Position numbers and translations under genes: made by a program. The notes beneath the pieces were generated by a model, which was not told the origin of the DNA, did not search any database, and saw nothing but the letters and a program-made list of their open reading frames with translations. From Diphasiastrum complanatum (Eukaryota; Streptophyta; Lycopodiopsida; Lycopodiales; Lycopodiaceae), in NCBI GenBank assembly GCA_029204225.1, contig CM055097.1, forward strand, positions 65,780,268-65,844,267: 64,000 bases of DNA, given 5' to 3'. Shown here piece by piece: positions 52,107-64,000 of this stretch. Every line of letters starts with the position of its first letter. Within the stretch, counting starts at the first letter, position 1.

Positions 52107-53481
52107 GCTTCTGCGAAACAGTCCGCTGCCCGTGCCTTTTGTTTTTTTTTTTTTTTTAAAAAAGCGTCCGGGCCCCGGACGCTGGACGCGTCCAGCCAAA
52201 AAAATTTTAAAAAAAAAAAAGGACGCGTCCGACCCCGCGTCCGGGGGTCGGACGAGTCCGGGTCCGGGCGTCGGACGCGGGCATTCCGGCCCGGCAGCAG
52301 CAGCAGCAACAGGAAAACCTTAATAGAGATTCCCAGATCAAAACCCATAAAGACCTTAAAAACAAAAAGCGACCCGAGAAACCCTAATAGAAAATCCCAG
52401 ATCACGTTCTAGATCGCATTCCAAAATGCTGGATGCATCTATGGTGTGTACACGTGGCACATAAATCACATACACATGGGGCCTATTAAAAAGAGACGTT
52501 GGGCCCATCTGATCTTGGAAACTTGACATGTTCATAAAAAAAAATTAACTGCTGTTTAGAACAGTAGCAGAATTCTACTTTCTGTCCACCAAAGAAGTTG
52601 GCCCAAAATTAAAGAGTCCAAAAAACTGTTCAACGGGCTACTAAACTGCTTGACCATTCAGCATTCACTCAGAGAAATAGCAGAAAAGGGAAGTTAAAAG
52701 CCTTATGTAGCTTTGCTTCTACCACATTTACAAAACAAACAAAAAAAATCTTCACATGACTCCGAACAGGACCAATCCCAGCCACTGTGTATCTAGATTC
52801 TAAAATAAGAAAATAGGTAATTTAACAAAGCTTGAAGGAGTGAGCACACCTGCGGAAGTGCCAAAGTGGTCTCCTTTTGCTTCTGTTGACTTTCCAAAAT
52901 GCAAGTGTATGAGTATAAACCCATACCAACAACAGCAATACCAATACCAAATATGTTGTGCCAGCTAAAAGGATCGTGAAGTAGAACATATCCAAATGTC
53001 AATACTAGACATGTCTTCAAATGCCCCAGAACTTGGTAAGTGACTGGAGAGGTTTTCCCAATCACCAAGAAAGTACTGAAGTTGACGGAAACCGAAATAA
53101 GGCAGGATAGGATGATAAAGAACTGTTAACAGCTAAGCCATATCAGAATCTAAAAAATGTATGCGGCAAAGAAAACCTCAATTGCCTAGCACAATGACAT
53201 TAGGAATTACAATAGTGGAAGTTGGAACCCCAATAATCAACATGCAATGATAAAGCTAAAGTGACCCTGAGGTTTTCAAAAGGAGTATCAAATGCCAGGT
53301 ACTGACTTTTCCAACTCACCAGCACATTTTTAGTGTAGTTGAATGCAAACACATTTTGATTCGTAAGAAGACCGTCCAGAAAGGGACCAGCTAAAAATAA
53401 GGTAGTTGCTTGATAAGGACATGATTGGTACAACAGTTGTGTTGAAGATACTTTGAACTTTTTCTGTATCGTATTTGTCAT
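49330..53481 (-). CDS. NST-KT nucleotide-sugar transporter (UXT/URGT type), three 3' exons
   Basis: Minus-strand exons 53481-53320, 53122-52850 and 49458-49330 join in phase 0 with GT..AG borders and encode the last 187 residues. They read MTNTIQKKFKVSSTQLLYQS, LAGPFLDGLLTNQNVFAFNY, FFIILSCLISVSVNFSTFLV, IGKTSPVTYQVLGHLKTCLV, LHDPFSWHNIFGIGIAVVGM and the tail ETDPLLLVDNGG...LWNRSGSGKDF. These are characteristic of plant Golgi carriers that exchange UDP-xylose (UXT) or UDP-rhamnose/UDP-galactose (URGT) for wall polysaccharide synthesis. The GKTSPVTYQVLGHLKT motif lies in the most conserved helices. About 150 N-terminal residues are missing; their exons must lie to the right, beyond the LINE block, probably outside the window. 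The last intron is about 3.4 kb and full of insertions. Splice borders are intact, so the gene may be functional. UXT and URGT cannot be told apart from this part. Confidence 0.9.
49640..49770. repeat. Imperfect palindrome in the last transporter intron
   Basis: TTCACCACGGTT (about 49669) and AACCGTGGTGAA (about 49732) form an inverted pair around an inner imperfect hairpin (GAGAACAGTACGG / TACTGTACGGTTCTC). MITE-like. Confidence 0.6.
50505..50720. repeat. Palindrome cluster with GGAACG / CGTTTC words
   Basis: Repeated short perfect palindromes (GTTCCGGAAC, CGTTTCGAAACG, GGAACGCGTTCC) bracket an AT-rich core with a T17-type run. No coding. Confidence 0.7.
50760..50870. repeat. Palindrome cluster with GGTTCGAACC words
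   Basis: GAACCGCGGTTC, then GGTTCGAACC twice, spaced by A/T runs. Same build as the neighbouring cluster but with a different core word. Confidence 0.7.
50877..51287 (+). repeat. Copia LTR, 411 bp, with perfect TGTTAG..CTAACA ends
   Basis: Starts TGTTAGGAATTAATGG and ends ATTCTAACA. A TATA box (TCTATAAGAG) lies near 51124. The initiator-Met primer site follows without a gap. Only one LTR is present because the element is 3' truncated. Confidence 0.85.
51288..51925 (+). mobile_element. Primer-binding site and truncated gag of the intronic copia
   Basis: TGGTATCAGAGCC at 51288-51300 is a canonical primer-binding site. After a CAGGCAG-rich leader, gag words follow: YINLSVKDKVIPLIRNAVGP, DAWDILKNTYETVSKSRVLF and ITDFITRVKDLRDQLSSIGE, typical of UBN2-type copia Gag. 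The sequence breaks off at about 51925, so the element lost all of pol and its 3' LTR. Confidence 0.85.
52048..52104. repeat. (CT)n microsatellite, ~57 bp
   Basis: Pure CT dinucleotides in the last transporter intron. Confidence 0.97.
52150..52295. repeat. Palindrome cluster with GGACGCGTCC words
   Basis: CGTCCGGGCCCCGGACG, TGGACGCGTCCA and AGGACGCGTCCG around poly-A/T spacers, followed by GTCGGACGAGTCCG and similar. Very GC-rich in an AT-rich intron. Same build as the clusters at 50.5-50.87 kb. Confidence 0.7.
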
Positions 53482-54088
53482 CTGGCATCACTCTCTGATT
53501 AAGGGAAACCATTTCTGTAGCCAAGTACCTTGAAGGTGCTTCATGCCTAACTTAAAGTTATAGCTCATTGATCCTTGGTAAGAATCAACAAGACAGTACT
53601 AGAGGTGAGAGGCTAATAACCACATTTGAAAACTAGGTCCTAACTTTGAATCTTTTGTGCAAAAAACGGTTCATAAGTTCATGTAGTAAGAACCTTTGAA
53701 GAAGAAAACGCAATATTACAAAGATTGGTTCAATCCTGAGAGTGGACCTACACAAAGACATACTGAAGGGAATATTTCTATCTCAAGAGCTCATGAACTT
53801 AGATTGGAAATGGGAAGATGGTGCAGTGCAAGTTTTGCCTTGCTGGGCACACACCTATCTCCTTTTCCAAAATGACCAATTGGAAACTGCACATCATCAC
53901 CTTGTCAATTGCAGCTGCCTACAACCACTTCAAAATGACTTCAGAGTTCTTTTTAATGAGTCCACGCGCATAATCTTTTTTTAGAATAGCCTCATTTTGA
54001 AGTTATTATCAGATTTTAAGGCATTGGCATTGTGCTTGTTATTTGATCCAATAGGCCATTTTGGTCTCTGTGGATGTTAATAAAGACA

Positions 54089-54090
<2 letters not shown>
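53482..54090. other. Intron of the transporter gene, no gene recognised
   Basis: Upstream of the exon ending at 53481 on the minus strand. I searched for the preceding transporter exon (the segment ending ...VAQ) and did not find it. Confidence 0.45.

Positions 54091-54164
<74 letters not shown>
54091..54164. repeat. (CT)n microsatellite, ~74 bp
   Basis: Pure CT dinucleotides about 90 bp left of the (GA)n tail of the minus-strand LINE. Confidence 0.97.
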
Positions 54165-54166
<2 letters not shown>

Positions 54167-54252
54167 AGATCGGAAATGGTCTCTTATTCTAGTTCTGAAC
54201 ACCATCTGGTCCCAAATAACTGGAGTTTATCCAAGTCTGTACTGTCCTGCAC

Positions 54253-57418
<3,166 letters not shown>

Positions 57419-57556
57419 TAGCGCTGCTGCCCGCCCTGCTGGCGCTGCAGTGCTGACCTTCGCACCTGCCCTACGCTGCCCTGCGCTGGTCTGCGCTACT
57501 GCGCTGCTACGCCTGGCCGTTTGTCTACACTGTCCTCCATCTGCTTACCGCCTCCT

Positions 57557-58477
57557 ATGGCACCTAAGAAAAAGGGGGGTGTTCTTACACCCCCCTCCCT
57601 GTTGGACACCCCCCCATCACCGGTAGTGATGGAGGAGCCGTCTTCGGTGATAGAAACTAGTGACATTCCTGTCAACATGGCTGCCATTGACTACACTCCT
57701 TCCAAACCTACCGAAAGTCTTTTTGCTTATGATCTTAGTTTTATCCGACAAGAAATTCTTGGACTTAAGAAACAACTACACCTCTTTGAAGCTGAAAATA
57801 GCAAGTTAGCTAATGATCTTTTTGGTGTCACGGAACGTGTGGAGCAGCTTGAGCAAGAAAATATATATCTTAAGCAACGAATTGCAGAAAAAAGTGCCTT
57901 GGAGGAGACTTCCAACAAGATCAATAGCTTGGAGAAACAAGTCGAGGAGACGAAAACGTGGGCAGCACTCTTCAAACCGGATGATATGGGCAGCAATCTC
58001 TCATCACTCGCAAAACAGGTTGAAGAAACGACATCGATCCTTAAGCAAGGTAATCACTCTCAGATTTCATCTTTTCCGAAGGAAAACGATTTGGAGACAG
58101 TTTTGGGTGAACAAGCCAGAAGGGCCAAAAAAGCCTTTAACATTAGAGTAAGAGGCATTGCCAATGGTGGAAAACCGTTGGAAGAAGCTACGGATTTGCT
58201 CATTTCCAAGTTATCTCATGTGGCTGATGGTTTTGATACTGCTTGGCGTAGTAAATTTGATGACAATGTTTTGTTTATCAAGTTCCGCTCGCTTTCACAA
58301 CGCAATGCTGCCCTTCGGCTTAGGGCAAAGCTTAAAGGTACTTTCATTTATATGGATGATGACTTAACAAATACTCAATGGTTGGCAAGAAAAAAGATTA
58401 TCCTTGAAGCGAAAGAGAAAGGGCAAAGGGTTGTTTTTATTGACGGGAAACCGAGATTTTTCGACCTTCCACAATAG
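57557..58477 (+). CDS. LINE ORF1 protein: coiled coil plus RRM-like region
   Basis: 306 codons from the ATG at 57557 (MAPKKKGGVLTPP). The N-terminus is Pro-rich. Residues of roughly 60-175 form a coiled coil (FIRQEILGLKKQLHLFEAEN, VTERVEQLEQENIYLKQRIA). Next come KAFNIRVRGIANGGKPLEE and DNVLFIKFRSLSQRNAALRL, and the end is ARKKIILEAKEKGQRVVFID. This order resembles the coiled-coil/RRM/C-terminal-domain ORF1 proteins of L1-like elements, which bind the element RNA as trimers. No CCHC zinc knuckle is present, unlike the ORF1 of ordinary flowering-plant L1. It ends CAA TAG, in frame with ORF2. The RRM assignment is by eye only. Confidence 0.75.
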   Translation: MAPKKKGGVLTPPSLLDTPPSPVVMEEPSSVIETSDIPVNMAAIDYTPSKPTESLFAYDLSFIRQEILGLKKQLHLFEAENSKLANDLFGVTERVEQLEQENIYLKQRIAEKSALEETSNKINSLEKQVEETKTWAALFKPDDMGSNLSSLAKQVEETTSILKQGNHSQISSFPKENDLETVLGEQARRAKKAFNIRVRGIANGGKPLEEATDLLISKLSHVADGFDTAWRSKFDDNVLFIKFRSLSQRNAALRLRAKLKGTFIYMDDDLTNTQWLARKKIILEAKEKGQRVVFIDGKPRFFDLPQ

Positions 58478-61400
58478 GAACTAGGGGCCCCCGGATATAG
58501 AAGCTACCCGAGATCCCCTATCAATTTGAGGCTTGGCTTCTGGAATTGTAATGGTTTTTTATCTTCGTCATCAGCCGGAGACTTTGCTGATTTTATTAGA
58601 AAATGCGACATTTTGTTGTTGGCTGAAACTCATGAGTCCTTATATCATCCTCTTCCAAATATACAGGAGTACTCTTGGCATTCTGCTTTTCGTCCATTTG
58701 TTAGGGGAAAAACTTGTCGAGGATCTGGAGGAGTAGCTTGTTTATACAGAGACACCACAGTTCAGATGGTTAAACAAGATCCATACGCTCGCTATATTTG
58801 GTTACACATTATTGGCTCACTATTGGGATTACCTCAGGACATCTATATAGCTGTATGCTATTTTGCTCCACAGACCTCAGTGTTTGCTGAGTTTGGCGGG
58901 GACCCTTTTCAGGCTCTCTCAGATGATATTGCTATCTTTTCTCAGCAGGGTTCCATTTTACTAGCAGGTGATTTCAACGCCCGCACAAGCTCTAGACAAA
59001 CCGAATTTCATGCAGCTACGGATCTTCTCAGGCTTTACCCTTTGGATATGGGGCTAGACCGGGTATCACAGGATGCAGACACTCCAGCTACATCTTTCGG
59101 GGAGCAGTTGATCACTCTAGCAGAGACACACGCTCTTGCCATTTTGAATGGCCTCACACAGTGGCCTTCCTCATCAGCATATACATGCTATCCTCATGGT
59201 GGAGGACATAGTGTGGTCGACTACTTCATTGGATCACCTGCTTTGATCTCTCACATTTCTGATTTCTCCATTACACCCCCTACCATTTCCGATCACTCAC
59301 TCTTACACATCTCACTTGGTCACATAACCTCTTCTTTGCAAGTTTCTTGCTCTCTTCCCACTCATAAACGTATTCCTTTCACCCAATCTGGATTCACTAA
59401 TTACACCACAATCTTATCCCAACTACTCGCTAACTTCCCGTTCATGGCACCAATTGACCAGCAAGCCACTTTTCTCTCTACATCCCTCTTAGCTGCTGCT
59501 TCCTCATCCTTCCCCACCAAAACGACATCATCTCACAGAAGTGTTCACAACAGATGGTATGATGCAGAATGCCGCTCTCTTCACAATCATGTGACATATG
59601 CCAGGTCACACTCCCCTGCCACACTCAAACAATGCCAGAAAGAATATCATAGAACCACCAGAACAAAGAAGATCAAGTACCTACAATCACTCTGCCAAAA
59701 AATGATCAACTCTTTAGATTCACCCTCCTCCTCTTTTTTCTGGAAACATTTCACCAGACACTCTTCAACATTGGCCCCCATAGCCATCGAATCCTGGATC
59801 GAGTATGCCACGGAGTTATATACCACGGACTCTCCTCCTACCTCACTCTCACCGAGACCTGACCACTGCTCACTTTTCACCCCTGACATGGTTGAAAACG
59901 CCATTAAACATGCCAAACTAAATAAAGCCACTGACTATGACTCCTTAAGTGTAGACTTCCTAAAGCCCGTAGCACATCTCATCTCCCCTTACATTGCTCA
60001 TGTTTTTAACACAGCTGTTACTTCTGGTTTTCCTACGGCTTGGTGTACTAATATCCTTCACCCCATCCTCAAGGCAGGTGATCCCATGAATGTAGGAAAC
60101 TACCGCACCATTATGATTGGCCACACTCTGGCTAAGATATATGGCTCTATACTACAGACAGTTACTGGATCTTTTGCTGAAACTGAGGGTTTACACGCTA
60201 TGGGTCAAGCTGGTTTCAGACCGGGATATTCTACTTCAGACCAGATCTTCATTTTGAGATGCATTATTGAGGAGGCTCGACATCGGAAACAGAGAATTTA
60301 CTGTTGCTTTGTGGATTTTCGCAAAGCTTTTGACTCTGTTCCACGACATCTTCTTTTCCAGAGACTGTCTTCACTTGGCTTTTCAGAGGATACTATTGCT
60401 GCGATCATTACTTTATATGAGCGAGTCTTGGCACGTTTCAGAGATGGTAGTGGCTGGTCCTCACAGATACATTCTACCATTGGTGTGAAGCAGGGTTGCC
60501 CCTTATCACCCACTCTTTTTGCACTATATATAGATGACCTCGAGCGGATTATTCGCGAGGAAGGTGGAGAGGGCTGTCCCCTAGCAGACATTATTATCCC
60601 CATTCTCTTGTACGCTGATGATGTGGTTCTCCTCTCATCCTCTGCAGCTGGTTTACAGAGTCACCTTTCTGCTTTACATCACTTTTGCCAGCGTTGGGGA
60701 TTGACGGTTAACCTTAAGAAGACTAAGATTATGGTGTTTAACACCAACAGACAGCATATGAGAGATGTGATTTTCTATTATGACGGGCTACCGATTGAGA
60801 TCGTGACCTCCTACACCTATTTGGGAGTTCTTTTCTCTGGTCCGCTACTCACTTTTCGACCAGCAGCCACCGCCAGGCTCCGCAAGGGGCATACCGCTCT
60901 TGTGCATATGGAGAGATTTTGCTCTACTTATTATGTGCAGGATCCTGCTACCAGATGCCTACTATTTTCTGCTACTGTCTCCCCAGTTGTGCTATATTCG
61001 GCTGAGACTTGGTGCCCTGATTTATCAGCGATACATGGAGAGATCTTACTCGTATCCAGATTCTCATGCTCAGTAGGATAATCCGGGCTAAGCCCTCAGT
61101 ACCACATGATATCATACTAGCCGAGTTTGCTTCTCCTCCATTAGTTGTTGGTGCTATGTTTCAGATCATCACCTTTCTTCACAGGGTATCAGATCTAGAT
61201 ACCTCCAGATACATTGTTGCTGCTCTCACTTCATCTTGTACCATTGCGGATGAGGGAGCCAAGCACTCTTGGTATCGCAGTGTCTCAGCCCTTCTTCAGA
61301 CTTGGGGTTTATCCGCACTTGATCTTCCGAATGGAACCCATGCTTATATCAGACAGCAGATCTACCGGAGCTACATACGCACTATATGGTCACATCCTGA

Positions 61401-62028
61401 TCCAGATAGGGTCAAGCTACATTATTATGGCACACATCTTTAACGGCTGGACGTTTCGGGCTTGCCTATTCTTCCAGTTTATCTTACACAGACGCTATCT
61501 TTTGGTCTGAGATATCGTATAGGACAGCTTCGAGTCTCTTCTCATCAGCTTGCTATCGAGACAGGTAGATACACAGACACTCCCAGATTGCAGCGGATAT
61601 GTCAGCTCTGTTCTCTTCAGGAGGTGGAAGATGAGTTTCATTTCATCTTTCGCTGCCCAGTATACTATGAGATTAGAGGACGATACCATTGTTTATACCG
61701 AGATATTCCCCTCACGTTGAGCTCCTTCCTCGAGTATCCAGACGCTAGATGTGTGGGTCTTCTTTTGAGAGAGATGTATATTTTACGAGCTTCACTTCTA
61801 CCTACGCTCTCAGATATGGATTCCAGTCAGGCTCACATTACTCAGTTCTTCCAGAAGCGAGACAGAGTGGATATTTCGGTTGCGGATTTTGACGTCCCCG
61901 TCCGAAGATCGAAGACACAGAGAGTTTCGGCTCGATCCAGTGCTACTAGATCTTCATACGCCTCCCACCAGCCTACATCACGACCCACTACTACCATCAC
62001 TCATTACTTTCGGCTTGCTCGTAGCTAG
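58478..62028 (+). pseudogene. LINE ORF2: APE endonuclease and reverse transcriptase, two late lesions
   Basis: The frame follows the ORF1 TAG without a frame change. APE endonuclease motifs: LRLGFWNCNGF (Asn), LLLAETHE (Glu), LLAGDFNAR, HSVVDYFIG and ISDHSLLHI. RT as in copy 1, with LLYADDVVLL. A missing C near 61027 breaks the frame after ETWCPDLS. The frame resumes (LSRIIRAKPSVPHDIILAE) and meets a TAA at 61441-61443 where copy 1 has TTA. The tail after 61444 is open to the TAG at 62026. About 1183 codons without the lesions. The first in-frame ATG of ORF2 (58766) lies inside the endonuclease, after its Asn and Glu residues, so a normal AUG start would give a dead endonuclease. Confidence 0.88.
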
Positions 62029-62276
62029 TTTCCTCCGCGGAGCAGGTGGTTAAGCTCTTGCTTTGTACCCTCACCAGCTGGTGGTCAAGCTTGGATACTT
62101 TTTCTCTTAGAGACAGAGAGATCGATATTTTAGTTTTAGTTTTACTGTCTTTTCATTGGTAAATAAGTCCTTATGCGGACAATGCTTCTCACATTTTGTA
62201 CTCTCTTTTGTCTTATGTGCCCCTGGGCACCAAAAGACGTTAATAATAATAATTCTAATTCTAATTCTCTCTCTCT
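62029..62276 (+). other. LINE 3' UTR and microsatellite tail
   Basis: Shared with the minus-strand copy: GAGCAGGTGGTTAAGCTC through GGTAAATAAGTCCTTATGCG to AAAAGACGTTAATAATAATA, then TTCTAA units and (TC)n. There is no poly(A). Confidence 0.85.
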
Positions 62277-62282
62277 CCCCCC

Positions 62283-63570
62283 ACGGAGTTTACATGCTTT
62301 GGGTCAGGCCGGCTTCAAGACACAACACTCCACCAACGATCATGTGTTCACACTTCATGCTATCATTGAGAAGGCCAGGTACAAACATGAGAGAGTTTAT
62401 TGTTGTTTTGTGGATTTTTGAGCCTCAGTCCCATATGCTCATCCAAAGGTTGAGAGATCTTGGCTTTTCCACTGATACCATATTGGCTATCATGGCACAA
62501 TATGAGCAAGTTTGGCGATACTTCAAATCTTATGGGGGTCGCTCTAAGAGAGTCAGAGGTACTATTGGGGTGAAGCAAGGTTGTTCCCTCTCCCCCACAC
62601 GTTTTGGCTTGTATATTGATGAGCTTGAGAAAGCTATCAATCAGGATGGTGGTATTGGATGCAGGCTCAGTGATACACTCATTTCCATTTTACTTTATGT
62701 TGATGATGTGGCATTGCTTTCTTCTTCTAGTCTGGGGTTGCAAAGGCTCAAAAGATTAGAAGCACATTTGGGATTCCTCGAGTAAGTGTAAATTGTTTGA
62801 CACTATTGTTTGACCTACATCTATGTACGCACCGGAGGCTTGGTGCACAGGGATTCCTGAGTTAGAGTGACTAGTATTTCTCGTCTACAAATCAGTATGC
62901 TTGCACGTATGATCCGAGCTAAGCCCTCTCTTCCTCACCAGATTATCCTTGCTAAGTTTGTTGTCCTACCACTTTGGGTTGAGGCTATGTTCAGGTTGAT
63001 TATATATATCCAAAGAGTGATGAATCTTCCGGTCTTATATTATCCACACACAGCATTATTCTCTTCTCAGCATCTTCATCACCAGGGTCATCATGTATCA
63101 TGGTACTCTCAAGCTTCTCGTCTCCTTCGTACATATGGCATTGATATTTCGGATCTACCAAAGGGATCCCATCAACAAATCAAAAGGGTGGTTATTCATC
63201 GTGCATATTTTCGAGTGACATGGCTATTGGTAGCAAACCGGACTTCTACGGTTCTAGTTTCCTAGAGTTGGACAATGTCGAGGTCCCAGTTTTACCTCAT
63301 TACTTGGATAGCGGACTCTCACATTGCCTCAAATTTACATTGGACAGTTCTGAGTTTCCTCACACCAGTTATATGTGGAAACTGGCCGTTTCCAAAGCAT
63401 TCCTCATATCAGTAGACTTTGCCAGTTATGCACTACTAGTTTTCCGTTTGCAGAATCTACTTTGAAAACGGTCTTTAGTGAACAAGCCAAGAGAGCCAAA
63501 AAGGCTCTTAATATTAAAGTTAGGGGAATCCCTAATGAGCAACTTACTTTTGTTTAGTTTTGGAGACGTT
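62283..63570 (+). pseudogene. Older, rearranged LINE fragment (RT, C-terminal part, then ORF1 piece)
   Basis: Diverged relative of the same LINE: LHALGQAGFKTQHSTNDH, VYCCFVDF, GVKQGCSLSPTRFGLYIDEL, LLYVDDVALLSSSS (YADD has become YVDD), then MIRAKPSLPHQIILAKFVV, WYSQASRLLRTYGIDISDLP and HISRLCQLCTTS. Directly after this ORF2 C-terminal motif the sequence runs into an ORF1-like piece (FSEQAKRAKKALNIKVRGIP), which in the intact element lies far upstream. Multiple stops. Confidence 0.85.
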
Positions 63571-63658
63571 TCATACGCTCCCTTTGTTACCACATACTTG
63601 ACATGGACATTTACTGAGTCTTATATGCCTTTTGGCATGGAAAATACATTATTAAAAC

Positions 63659-63692
63659 TCTCTCTCTCTCTCTAAACCCTAAAACCCTAAAC
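63659..63692 (+). repeat. (CT)n plus telomere-like TAAACCC motif
   Basis: A short CT run is followed by CTAAACCCTAAAACCCTAAA. Two to three degenerate units of the plant telomere repeat. Such telo-boxes are also common in 5' leaders of plant genes. Confidence 0.75.
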
Positions 63693-64000
63693 TCTCCTTG
63701 CGATGGTGATGGGCTGCTATTGCTGCCCCTGTCCTAGCTCAGCCCTACCCTGACTACCCCCCTCGCTCCCCCCCCCCCCCCCCTGCTCTTCTCTCGCACC
63801 TCCTTTCCCACCTCCCTGGCTCGTAGAACCATGGGGGAGCTCTTGCATCCCCGCTCCTCCCACGTACCCCCCCTCCCAATCAACCTCTTCCCCCACCCCC
63901 ATCCAACACCTATTGTCGCTCCACCCCCTCCGCCTCCACCTACTGCTCCCCCCCCCCCTCCGCTCCACCTGCTTGCTTCGGCCACCTCCTTCCTCTGTTG
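63693..64000 (+). other. GC/C-rich region, possible 5' end of another LINE or gene
   Basis: C-rich sequence with a run of about 15 C at 63767-63782. A frame from ATG 63831 (MGELLHPRSSHVPPLPINLF, then Pro-rich) is open to the window end. The (CT)n followed by a GC-rich leader and a Pro-rich N-terminus resembles the start of LINE copy 2, but the similarity is of style only. Confidence 0.35.

Noticed and set aside
63717-63985. Gly-rich minus-strand frames at the right end
   Set aside because: They are the complement of a C-rich, proline-type tract; composition alone explains the openness.

Overview
The window is nuclear DNA of a land plant. It carries three spliced or intact host genes of plant type (TFIIE beta subunit, a U-box/ARM ubiquitin ligase of the PUB30/31 type, and the 3' half of an NST-KT nucleotide-sugar transporter) in a very repeat-rich, AT-rich background. 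Long (CT)n arrays, large introns, Athila-like and chromodomain Ty3/gypsy elements, several Ty1/copia families and LINEs whose proteins do not look like ordinary angiosperm L1 suggest a large-genome plant, perhaps a fern or other non-flowering lineage. The lineage guess is inference only.

Layout. 1-1.6 kb: four-exon TFIIE beta gene (+). 3-10.8 kb: AT-rich DNA with decayed gypsy integrase, a copia LTR end, two inverted copia gag fragments and a 163-bp (CT)n array. 10.86-25.7 kb: a copia element split inside its reverse-transcriptase frame by a 12.7-kb Athila-like Ty3 element (two ~1.27-kb LTRs, tRNA-Asp-type primer site, gag-PR-RT-RH-INT, a downstream coiled-coil region). That element in turn holds a minus-strand chromovirus fragment with integrase and chromodomain. 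27.7-29.4 kb: a cluster of foldback elements and tandem duplications. 30.1-31.4 kb: single-exon U-box gene (+). 33.5-35.3 kb: a small LTR-like element with no recognised coding. 35.9-46.8 kb: two diverged copies of an unidentified protein-coding repeat (minus strand) on either side of copia gag/pol debris and coiled-coil ORFs. 49.3-53.5 kb: three 3' exons of the transporter gene (-), with a 3.4-kb intron full of inserts (a copia LTR plus gag, GC-palindrome clusters, (CT)n). 54.3-63.6 kb: LINE territory, which probably lies in the next transporter intron because the 5' exons are not in the window.

The most interesting part is the LINE block. Two copies that look more than 99% identical in protein sequence face each other head to head across a 145-bp (CT)n array. 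The longer copy has an ORF1 with coiled coil plus RRM-like region and an APE-endonuclease/RT ORF2 in the SAME frame, separated by one TAG codon. ORF2 has no AUG before its endonuclease active-site residues, so ORF2 would need stop-codon readthrough, reinitiation or a non-AUG start, unless the TAG is a lesion. The 3' tail is (TAA)n(TTCTAA)n(TC)n rather than poly(A), and (CT)n arrays abut the 5' ends as well.

All family calls were made by reading translated motifs. No database search was possible.
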